Shown: positions 1-12,300 of the stretch, one piece after another
Layout of the letters: each line of letters starts with the position of its first letter
Numbering within the stretch: the stretch's first letter is position 1
From: Siphonodentalium dalli
Lineage: Eukaryota; Mollusca; Scaphopoda; Gadilida; Siphonodentaliidae
DNA length: 64,000 nt
Reading direction: 5' to 3'
Assembly: GCA_032622095.1 (NCBI GenBank)
Contig: CP136063.1
Location: 88,449,980-88,513,979 of the forward strand
The notes under the pieces: model-generated
Seen by the model: the letters and a program-made list of their open reading frames with translations, nothing else
Told to the model about the DNA's origin: nothing
Databases searched by the model: none
Position numbers and translations under genes: made by a program

Positions 1-170
1 ATGCTCTCAGTGAGAGCTTTCCGATGAATGGCAACAAGCCATATATCCGACTAAATCCTGAAAAATTACTCATAATTCTGCTGTGGTTAAGGAGCCGATT
101 ATTTAGGGCATTACTTATAGATTGTGCTCAAACAGACACATCCCTGTTTCATACATTATGGTTCACTTAC

Positions 171-338
171 CAATGGGAATGTTCTGACAGTATTTTTGTT
201 GGCTCAGATGTGTTCCTCGTATCCCAGAACTTGACTTTGCAGTCATCACCACAGCTCGCCAAACAGTACTGTTTATTTGGGTTGAAATCTAGATCTCGTA
301 CCAACTGACCATGAGCATTATCAATTGTGAACACCTGT
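171..338 (-). CDS. EIPR1: EIPR1 exon 7 (last exon in the window)
   Basis: 168 nt after a TTTCCAG acceptor, with a strong GTAAGT donor. It encodes [17 protein letters not shown], then [17 protein letters not shown] and EHSHW. These are among the best conserved propeller blades of the family. It leaves in phase 2, so the next exon should complete a Trp codon (human HSHWVWNVRY). No such exon is seen in positions 1-170, so it lies outside. Confidence 0.97.
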
Positions 339-3300
339 CTGGAAATATATATGCATGATGAGATGCAAGTTTTTCATTGTATGACAATATAAAATTAATA
401 TTGGAAATTAAAACAAAAATTACCCAAGCAGTTTTATGTAATTCTGACTATAAACAGTAATAATGTATGAAATGGATTTTTCGTTAGTATGACCTCTTCA
501 TAAACATCTAGCAACCTCCTTTATGATTAACTTCATGAAGATAGGACTTAACAGAGGGTAGGACTTAACAAAAGCCCCTAATCTTGTTGCCCAATCCTCT
601 TTTGAACATTTTACAATTATATATCATATCTAAGTATTGTTTGTACTTTTGTATTGTTTTAAAGTTCAAATAAAATATTTCTGATATTTGATTGTCACAA
701 GTTATATCTACATGCAGTTGATTCAAATAAAATATTGTTCAAATCAACTACATGTAGATATAACTTGTGACAATCAAATATAAGAACTTTTACAAGGGCA
801 TTGGTCAGCCTTTTCCAAAAAACCAAAAGCATCGCTAGGCCGTGGCAAAATACGCCCATGGTAATTCCAACAAAAAGCCATCACTCTAGTTAAAATTGGC
901 GGGCGGAACCCAAATTCGAACTTGACCTGTAATTTGGGCTAGTAAACTCACATACCAATTTTCATTTCATTCAGTTCAAACTTACTGAAGTTATCATCCA
1001 GAAACGAAAAAAGTGAACAGACAGATAGACAGACAACATAATACTTCCCATTTAAAAAAACGGGCATATAACAATGTGGTTTCATACAAGAATGGAAAAT
1101 CAGTTGTGCATGCTACTGTTCAGTAAGGATTAAAGTGTTATGTTCCGAAACATAAACGGCTATCAAGATTTATAAATATCACAAAATAAAAAATATTGTG
1201 AATGGTTCCAATTTTTGACAAAAACCTTTCTGGTCCAGAAAATAGTGGTTATGAATAGACAAACTGAACTCACTGCATGCTACGTATATCCCATCCCCTA
1301 ATTGTACTATCATTGGCTGTGGCAATCTGATTGCAATTATGGTGAGGGTTCCATGTACCACAACTCATTCGTGGATGACCTTTGCCCTCCAATGTCACAG
1401 CATTAGAAACCTATGAAATCAAGAAATATGAAAATTAAAAACCAAATTAGAGACATAGGCAGCAAAATATTTAAGTCCAAACTTATACAATGTAATGAGA
1501 GTAAGCTAAATTTCAATGATTTTTTATTTGTATTGAAAAACGAGCTTAACTCAATAAAATAAGAATAATCGCCGATGGATTACTTGATTCCAATGCATTC
1601 ATTTTTAGATATTTTCTGATAGAATGTTCCAAGATCAATCTTTGGCTCTATTTGAACATGATATCTGAACTGCCTGAATAAATGAATTGGTAATATGATA
1701 AAACATAATAATGTTAACTCTTTTTATAATAAATGGATTATCCCATTAGTTTTAAAATTATAAATAGGATTGGTCTATTTTTAGCTCAACTTACTTTGTA
1801 AGTTTGAGCTATTGCCATGGTTTGGCGTCCGTCGTCCGTGTGTGCGTGTGTCCGTCAACAATTTCATTTGGCGCGGGCTACAGGTCGTACCTTTGGTCTA
1901 ATATTTATGAAATTTGTCATGAATGTTGACATTGACATGTAGATGGGAACGATGCATTTTGGGGTCATTCGGTCAAAAAACATGGCCGCTGGCAGCCATC
2001 TTGGATTTCAAAATTCAATCCATTGGTGCGGGCTACAGGTCGTACTGTTCGTCTGATCATCATGAAATTTGTCATGGATCTTAATATTGACATGTAGATG
2101 GGAACGAGTGATTTTGGGGTTGTTCGGCCAAAAAACATGGCCGCCAGCAGCCATCTTGGATTTTACTCTTTGCATGACTAAATCCTTTGGCGCGGGCTAC
2201 AGGTCGTAGCTTTGGTCTGATCTTTATGAAATTTGTCATGCATGTTGACATTGACATGTAGATGGGAACGAGTCATTTTGGGGTCATTCGGTCAAAAAAC
2301 ATGGCCGCTGGTGGCCATCTTGGATTTCAAAATTCAATCCATTGGCGCGGGCTACAGGTCGTACTGTTTGTCTGATCATCATGAACTTTGTCATTAATGT
2401 TAATATTGACATGTAGATGAGAACGAGTGATTTTGGGGTCATTCGGCCAAAAAACATGGCCGCCAGCAGCCATCTTGGATTTTACTCTTTGCATGACTAA
2501 ATCCTTTGGCGCGGGCTACAGGTCGTAGCTTTGTTCGGAACTTTATGAAATTTGTCATAGATGTTAACAATGAAATGTCATTTTGGGGTAATTCGGAAAA
2601 ATACATGGCTGCCGGTGGCCATTTTATAATTTACTCTTTGCATCACTAAATCCTTTGGCACACCATAATCACCACATCCCTGATTCGATCATTATGAAAC
2701 CTGTCATGAATGTTGATATTGACATGTACATCTTGTCTTACTTAGACATTTCAATTATAGCACCTTTCCTATTCCTCCATTTACTGTCAACTATTAAATT
2801 ATTCCCCTAAGTTGAGCTACAGTGTCATTGACACTTTCATTATATGCCCAGTTTGAAAAAACGGTCGTATTATGTAAATGGGTTGTCCATCCGTCGTTCG
2901 TCCGTCATCTGTCTGCTTTTGGTTTCCGGATGATAACCTTAGATTGAATCGAGTGAACTGAACCAAATTTGGTATGTTAGTTTACCACACCAAAATACAG
3001 ATGAAGTTCGAATATGGGTTTCGTCTGCATGATTTTGACTGAGTTATGCCCCTTTTTCGACTTAGACTTTACCTGATTTGCGGTTTCCGGATGATAACTT
3101 TAGATTGAATCAAGTGAACTGAACAAAATTTGGTATATTGGTTTACCACCCCAAAATACAGATCAAGTTCGAATATGGGTTTCGTCCACATTATTTTGAC
3201 TGAGTTATGTCCCTTTTTCGACTTAGATTTTACCTGATTTGCGGTTTCCGGATGATAACTTTAGATTGAATCAAGTGAACTGAAAAAAATTTGTTATGCA

Positions 3301-6300
3301 GTTAAACTTCGTTAAGTCGAATCGCAAGGGCCGTTTGATTACTTTGAGTTATCCATGTGTTCGACTTAACCATTTCGACCATTTGGTGACCCAAAATTCC
3401 AACTAGTCGAATTAACTTAGACCCGAAAATAATTGTTTTCAACCTTGTGCACGCTATATACTCGCGCTAGATCAATAGCCAGCGACTATGCTGATCATAT
3501 ACAACAGACGGGATATTAGTTCTGATTATTTATTGAATAATGTAATAAAACACAGAATATGACAGCAAAAAATCAACAAATTCGCGGTAGAGATAACAAA
3601 AGTACATTTCATTTGACCTGGAAGTGGTTACCATGAATAGTATTTACAAAAATTAGGATTCAGGACTGGAAATGACTGGTGATCAAGGACAGTGGTTTCT
3701 GCATATATTTAGTCGTTGAATCTTTCTTCAGTTTATCGCTGATTTCCAGCATTTTCATTACTCGTCGGCTGTGTTTGCTTACATCATCATATATCGCATT
3801 ACAAGGTCACAGTCATGCATTGCGTCATCTTGCGTTCCTTTGCCACCAATCGCTGCAAAAAGCCGTTCTTCGATGTTTTTAACACATCCATGTTTTCTTT
3901 CCGTTTGGAACATTGTTTTCGTTTTGGGAAGACATGACTTAATGAAATTATTTTCTATATCAAGCGGTTTAAATATGATTTTTCATTTCGTCTGTCAACA
4001 TATACTAATGCATTAGGACAAACAAAGACTCTAAGAAACATCACAGCTTTTTATGCAATTGAATGGAAACACACTGCGTTAAAATCACATGGCGATGTGT
4101 CGCCGACGGCACTTCGACTTAACCATAGTAATTAGTGTTATAAGTTGGCTGGTGGGACAAAATATTGTTTCGCCTTAAGCGGGCATTTCGACTTATCCAC
4201 CTCGACTTAACTGTGATTATTATATTGGCTTTGCACACAAGCTCAGCCGGGACCAGGCAATGGCTTCAACTTAAGTGGGGTATTCGAGTTACCGACGTTC
4301 GACTTAACGAAGTTTGACTGTATTAATTTACCACCCTAAAATACAGATCAAGTTCCAATATGGGTTTAGTCCGCATGATTTTGACTGAGTTATGCCCCTT
4401 TTTCGACTTAGATTTTACCTGATTTGCAGTTTCCGGATGATAACTTTAGATTGTATCAAGTGAACTGAACCAAATTTGGAATATTAGTGTACCACCCCGA
4501 AATACAGATCATGTTCAAATATGGGTTTAGTCCCCTTGAATTTGACTGAGTTATGCCCCTTTTTCGACATAGATTTTATTTTTGTTATTATTTCGTCTTA
4601 GGTCAAAGGTTTCAAACAAATGAATTAAACCTTGCCCCACTCTACTCCAGAAACGGGCGTATTATGCCACGCCCCGACGGCATGCTCTTGTTCATTTGGA
4701 GGGTGCTCAGGATTAATTAGTAGATGGCAGTATGATGAAAAGATACTACAAGTGCAGAAGAATTCATATTTGTTGGTGGTAAATGTTCAGATAATAAGTT
4801 CAACAAATGACCTATTGGTTGTAGTTATTATTTTATCACTTTCTAACGGATACAAGCCTTGAAATAGCGTGCCTGTCATTTGCAGAATGAGGTCCCCAGA
4901 GGGTGAATTTAGCAGAATGAGGTTCCCAGAGTGTGAATTTGGTGATGCTAGCCCACTATGCGGGGTAGCATCACTAAATTCACCCTCTGGGGACCTCATT
5001 CTGCAAATGACAGACACACTATTTCAAGGCTTGAACGGATAACTCTTATCAATGAGTATTTATTTAGAATAGAAAAAATTAATATTCATGTTGAATTGCT
5101 CTGAACATAAAGATCATTGAGTAGAATAAATTCAATTATAATTTTTGAGAAGAGCTACGGTTTCGTGTGTGGTACAGTGAGTCATCAATATAAGATCATC
5201 ACTATTAAGCCTGCAAATAGTGTGTATGTCATTTGATGAATGAGGTCCCCAGAGGGTGAATTTAATGATGCTATCCCGCAGGCTAGCATCACCAAATTCA
5301 CCCTCTGGGGACCTCATTCTGCTTAGGCCTCATCTGCTGGGAAGTACCTATAGTCTCAAATTAACATTGTTTTTAGTTACTTGTTCCCTTCTGGGAAGTT
5401 TTTGCAGAAGATAAAATGCATAATCAAGGTGATTAATGGGTGAATATATCCCAAATTCAAGTGGGGAACTTTAATTTGATCATAGGTCTCCCATAGCAGT
5501 TGAGGCCTAAGCAGAATGAGCTTCCAAAAGGGTGAATTTGGTGATGTTAACCCGCCATGCAAGATAGCGTCACTAAATTCATCCTCTGGGGACTTCATTC
5601 TGCAAATGACAGACACACTATTTGCAGGCATGATCACTACAACCCCATCACTGGTCATAGCTAAGGTTATGACCCAAATTGAGGGAAATTCTGAAAGAAA
5701 AAAAAAAATATATAATATTCTTGTGTATCTAAAGTAGTTTTGAGTGAGTATGAAAAAAAAATTAAACAAAATCTTCAATTAAAGTGATGTGAAACACGGC
5801 GGTAGGGTGATAAATATAGATGGAGAATAATCTTGTTCAAAGTAGTTATCTGTACAAATATTATGTCTAAATTGATAACACACAACATTATTCTTATATA
5901 TTAATTAAATGCAGTGACTGCCGATGGCGAAATTGTTTTCGTTAGTTTATCGCTGATATAAGCATCCCGATTCGAGTAGTAAATATTTACAATTTAGCGT
6001 AGTTCAGACAATTTTTTCTATGGAGTGGTATGGTCGATTTGCTTGAGATTTTCGGTGATGTTAGTAGAATGCTATATTCGTCCAGTTGACATGGCACCTG
6101 AATACTAGATTGTCAGTTTCATTCACCCGAACAAGTACATAATATGTCTTTAACATAATAAGTGATTTCATCAAGTTAATCATACTGACTAAAAAAGCCA
6201 CAGAAGGCCTTTGAAGTGGGTTCATGTGAAATAACATAAAAGTCTGTAAAAAAAGTATATGTAAAACAGAATGACTGTTCTTATTTTCATTATTAGTAAC

Positions 6301-9300
6301 TCTCCAATAACGAGAGTTATGTCAAAACCATTGTTATGTAAACATTACTGTAACAGTGGAATTACCGATAAAATTCCAATTAGTCCAATAAGATATCAAA
6401 GTTTAATTAAAACTTGATGGTAACCATAGGAAAAGGTCAAATCATAGAAAAATATTCTGAACATATTAGACATATTAAGACTAAAATATTTTAATCTACT
6501 ACACAATTAGTGATGTTTGTTGACAAATTAAAGTAACATCGTTATTGGAGAACTATCAATAATGAATATAAGAACACTGTTGATCTATTTCTCCATGTTC
6601 CTCTTAGTGGTGATGTTTTTACGGAATTTTATAATTTTAGCACATTTGCCCAATGCCGAGTGTCTTGGGTCGCTTTAAGTGACTATATTATATGTACCTT
6701 GTTTCTTTCAATGTTCCAGGTTAGGATATGGGAATCGGCCAATCCTAATACATTATCTGATTCTCCATTCGGATGCCACAATATACTGGAATGATAATTT
6801 TTTCAACTATTATTACCAAAACACACAAGAATACCATCTGGTGTTGCTCATATTTGTTGCTCATATTCCACTTAAAAGTTGGGATAATGTTGTTTTACGT
6901 TGAAGCCCCGTATAAATGTCTTTCTATATCGGCGTTTAGTGTTGTTGACCCGCTCATCTAAAATCACAATAACTGTAATAATATGTCACAATTGTGACAG
7001 TAAACCAGTTTATTCCATAGAAGATATTATATTTGTTCGGAAATCCACAAGAATTTCCAACTGAAAGTAGTAATGTAATGTGAAAAATAGATATTATCAT
7101 ATTGTTTACATAACTACGAATTCATTTGACCTCGCGAGGTGACAGTGTGAATTAAATGAAAACAAAGTGAGGTTACTTGGCAGTTTTCCTAATATAAATA
7201 GATGCATATGTATAGTTACCGTCTAAGATCTGGGTTTGACAATTGTTATAAATGGAAGTTTGCCACTAACAGAGCTTTCAGAAGAGGACTGGTGATGTTC
7301 AGTCTCCATTCTAGAGTTACCCTTTATATTTCTTTTATCTGGGCATACAGGGATTTTTTAACATTTCTTGGGGAATGGTTCCGGGCCCTTTACATAGGAT
7401 ATCATGCATCATAGATCTTAAAATTGGGAATATATATAAAGAATATAGGAACAAAATTTTCTTACGAAACTCAGTATAATCAAACATTTTAATGTAAATC
7501 TTAGATTTGTTATTGCTATTTTATGAAAATAGAGTGAGAGGACTCAAAAATCGTCATAAAATGAATAGGAATTCCTATTTTTTGTTACAAATACAAGTAG
7601 AGTTGCCACGACAATGAGTTTCAGGATCGATGAATTGACCATTATGGTCAACAGTTAGTCGATTAATCGTTCATATATGCGGCCTATATTACACCAGGTA
7701 AACAAGTGAAAATGCAAAATTACAATGACTACTTTACATCCAGCACAGTTACCCTGCCTGTCATCGGCCACCTAAACTCCAATTTGCACGGCCGGTAAAT
7801 GCCCTCCTCATCGCTATTCCCGCGGGCAAGATATTTTAAAAATATCTGTCCAGTCAATTAAAGTTCCCCGTGAATATGCATCACGGTGTCAATTGAAGGC
7901 ATGTGGAAAACATAATTTATAAACAATGGCAAGGCCATACATGACATAAAAGGCACAGGAAGCCAATGGTCTGCCATGGGCCGTGAGAAAATGTCACACA
8001 CCAAATTCTTTGAAGATGACCGGCAAATGTCGACTGCGACATCAAAGACAAAGAAAGCTGCATCAGAAGTGGCGAGAGTACAGGCTGTCGGGTGGTAAAT
8101 TGTGCAACATACACTGTTAACTTTTACTTCCAGGCATGGCATTTGTGCATAGTACTGCATACTTACATACACAACCATTTACCTGCCCCCTTGGGTAATT
8201 AGTCAACGAAAGAAAATAACCGTCAACTACCGCACCTGTCAAAGGTTAGTCGATTACTCTTGGGCTCCAAATAAACATGCATGCACGTTAATTATTTTCT
8301 TGGGTAGTTTCCCCTCTGCACAGTGCTTATTTGGGTCTGCACGTTTATTAATTTTGATGCTTTGAAAATTGAAATCAACACAAACTCAAGATTTCTATAT
8401 GATTCCGATATCAAAATGTTGAGCTTACCGGTATAACTTTATGCATAACGTGTGAACATTTATACATTGAATAAAACACCACATGACACATACTGTCTTG
8501 ATTCCTATACTTGACCTACTAGTACAATACAAATACTTTGTTTAACCACAGTTAATTTGTTGATGTTTTGCTCAGAACTCCCCCTGCACTATTATTTGGG
8601 TCTGCACGTTTATTAACTTTCAATGGAATTTACCCCCTGCACTATTATTTGGGTCTGCACTTTTATTTGGAGCCCAAGAGTAATCAGTTAATTGTGGCAA
8701 GCCTAAATACAAGAGACTTTCTGTGAATTGGGAATTTTGGGGTCATAAATCGGGAATAAACTTGACTATTTCCCATTGGAAATGGGACCCATATTCGTCC
8801 CTTGTCATTGCTGAAAAAAATGCTGGCATACCTCTTCATGTCTCCATAATCTATGCTGTTTAGTTCACACACAAGCTTCAGAGGCTGTAGACTTGATGAA
8901 TGGTCTTCTGTAACTGTTGAGTCAAAATCAGATGGCAACTTCCAAATTGCAGCGTTTATTTCTGCTTTCGACTCTGAAGCTGCAAAAGTCAATTCACAAG
9001 TACAGAACATAAAATAGACTTTATATAGAAAGAAGAACAATTCCAAAAAGAAGAGCATTGCTAGGGCATGGCAAAATAAGCCTGTGGTAATTTCAACAAA
9101 AGGCCATAACTCTGGTGACAATTGGCAGGCGGAACCCAAATTCAAACTTGACCTGTATTTTGTGCTAGTAAACTCACATACCAAATTTCATTCCATTCAG
9201 TTTAGACTTACTAAAATTATCATCAGGAAATGAAACTTGAGTACAAATTCCAACAAAAAGAGCTGTAACTCTGGTGATAATTGGCGGGTGGAACCCGAAT

Positions 9301-12300
9301 TCGAACTTCACCTGTATTTTGTGCTAGTAAACATTGGTCATCCCAGCGATTTCGGTGTAAAATTTCTAACTAATGTTGTCAGGTGCCAAAGTTTGGGAGG
9401 AGAGGGGGGAGACACACACCCCCATAGTCTTAACTCACTCTTGTTGAAGCAGGTCGCCAGCAAACTTTTGTCAGCTGCGGAGGAAGACATGTGCCAGATC
9501 TCGCCAGCAAGATGCAGAAAAACATTTTTGTTTATGAGGTTGTTCTCATCATCAAAGTCTATATGATGAACCTGAAAAAACCAGGGCAACCTGGGTTACC
9601 AAACAGTGAACCACAGCTACTCCATCACAAAATTCAGTGGCACACTGAAAAGTGTAAGACGGGACCAGCTCTAACTAGAAATGGGCCTGTCCAAGGTGGG
9701 ACTAAGGTATACCTCCCATATCGAAAAAGGGGGATAACTCCACACACAAAAAAAGTTGGACAGACCTCATAATCGCTGGTGCACAGGTTCCCATGGTACT
9801 AGTTTTAAAACAATCGACTAAAACATGTAGGAATAAAAGCCCGTCGGACAAAGGTATACTGTTGAATAGAACATTTTCTAAGTCGAAAAAGGGGATAACT
9901 CCACAAAAAAAATTAGACAAAAAATGAAGGAATAAAAGTTCGGACAAAATTGCATCCACAGACAGCCAAGCTGATTACAGTATACCCCCAACGACTCGTT
10001 GCGGGTGGTATAATAAAAGGTGTAAGCAGAATGTGAAGGCCATTTCATTTCTTCCCTTCTCAATGGAAATTGATACAATTTGAAGTCATTTGTATCGTTT
10101 CGCAGCATTCCCATTTTTATTTCTGCTGCAAAATGGGCAGAAAGTCAACATCCCCGCACAAGGAAGTCATTCAGCAGTGAAGAAGTTAAGGACTCCTTGG
10201 GAATATGGTTCTAAATAATGTTTCTTAAAATTTAACAGCACGATGCTTGATCATTCATACAGTAGTTTACCTATTAACATGCTATGATCGTTGTATCAAC
10301 AGCAGGATTTAGATATGGCAAGAAACGTGAGCAGAAAGTTATGCGGGTATGTTTTTGTCCCATGTAGAAAGCCTTGGGACCTAGCGGGACAAGCGTTACA
10401 AAAGCAGATAGAAGACATAATTATTTCTAATGGTTAGATACTTATAGAAGTGATTTTATTTCTCATCATTATCTGCATCCCAGTAGTAACCCTTGGGACA
10501 GAGTGGTACAAGCGTTACAGAATCTTATAGAAGTGATTTATTTCTCTTCGATATCTGTGTCATAGTAGTAACCCTTGGGACAGAGCAGGACAAACGTTAC
10601 AGAAACTTATAGAAGTGATTTTATTTCAAGTGGTTATCTGCATCCCAGTAGTATTGCTTGGGACAGAAGTTTGTGGAATTTTTTTTATTTCACAGCTTTA
10701 TCTGCATCCCAGTAGTAGCCCTCGGGACAGAGAAGGACAGGTGCTACAGAAGTTTGTAGAATCGTTTTTATTTCTAGTGGTTATCTGCGTCCCAGTAGTA
10801 ACCATTGGGACAGAGCGGGACAAACGTTATAGAAGTTTATAGAATAGTTTATAGAATCGTTTTTATTTCTAATGGTTATCTGCATCCCAGTAGTAACAAC
10901 TGTTACAGAAACTTATAGAAGTGATTTTAATTCTCATTGTTATCTGCATCCCAGTAGTAACCCTTGGAACAGAGCTGGACAAATGTTGAAGAAGTTTGTA
11001 GAATCATTTTCTGTGTCCGAGTACTAAGTTGGAAGTATAGTTTTTATTTCTAGTGGTTATCTGCATCCCTGTAGTAACACTTGGGACAGATTGGGACAAA
11101 CGTTACAGCAACTTATATAAGTGATTTATTTCTAAAGTTTATCTGCGTCCCAGAAGTAACCCTTGGGACAGAGCAGGACAAACATTTCAGCAACTTATAG
11201 AAGTGATTTATTTCACAGCTTTATCTGCATCCCAGTAGTAATCTTTGGGACAGAGTGGGATAAATGTTACAGAAGTTTATAGAATAATTTTTATTTCTAA
11301 TGGTTATCTGTCCCGCTCTGTCCCAAGATATTCTACATGGGACAAAAACATACCCCCTTAACTTTTTGCTCACCTTTCTTGCCATATATGGCAGGATTCG
11401 TGTTGCCATTTGCCAAATGCAAAAATAATTCACAGTTGGCAAACAATATTTTCATTTGGCAAAAGTTTGGGCAAGTCACTTTTCAATTTCTCAAGAAAGT
11501 TGAAACTACTGGTCACTCAATACCATTCATTTCAGAAAAGCCTATAATTAGTGGTGTGGTATAGTTAGCACCTCCAACAAGATGCTGTTAGTCTCATAGC
11601 AATAGTAACGATGGTGTGGGACCGTGGAGGATTAATAGCATGCATGATGGTGGTGTTTACATAGCTAATCCTCTTTGTTTTCGATATTACCTCTTGATGA
11701 ATTTATTTTCATTTGGCAAAATATTGGCTTCAAAATATTGAATTACTCGGCCGATGACCTTTGAGTTCATTTACCTCTGAGTACATTTAACCTGTGACAT
11801 TTTACTGAACACTGCTGATGATATTTTGAGGTCATTTAACCTGAGAACAATGTACATTTAACCTGTGATCTTTCACTGTACCTCGCCTTGATAGTTAGTC
11901 AGCCACTCTCATATAGATGTAGATTCTGGCCCAAGTGGGAGCCATTACTTCTCGACTTTTCGATCTCCCACCCACCCACCAAAGAAATTGTACCGTAAAA
12001 TTCCAATCCACTTTTTACTATTAATTAATAGACATAGTAAGCAACTGTCAGCCATGTGTTATAATCATAGGTAATTACCGTACCTCAATATTGTACTGGA
12101 TAATGGTCATATTGATTGGAATATGCATGGAATAATGTTAATATGTTTATATTGGTTGAGTTGGCGGTGATATAACATCACTGAGGTGTCTTCCAGGGAT
12201 ACATGGTGTGTATGGTATGTGTATGGATGAGGTATGACAGGAGAGTGGTAAGGTTATTTATTTGTTCATAAGTGTCTATTCATTGTGAACATTATCCAGC

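Larger units (their letters stand above)
1411..8001 (-). other. EIPR1 intron 5 (contents)
   Basis: 6.6-kb intron, the largest. It contains the 1,782-2,819 element, a tandem array split by a Tigger-like insertion (2,925-4,590), three fold-back MITE units (4,850-5,635) and a MITE at 6,272-6,582. I see nothing recognisable in 1,411-1,780, 5,640-6,270 and 6,600-7,990. Open frames there are short and AT-rich. Confidence 0.75.

Noticed and set aside
1179-1361. 60-codon minus-strand open frame taken as a gene of its own
   Set aside because: It overlaps EIPR1 exon 6 and runs through the donor into the intron in another frame; the spliced exon explains it.
7916-8097. Plus-strand frame ending [18 protein letters not shown] as a possible exon
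   Set aside because: It is antisense to EIPR1 exon 5, which has matching splice sites and phase; the plus-strand frame has no supported start or neighbours.
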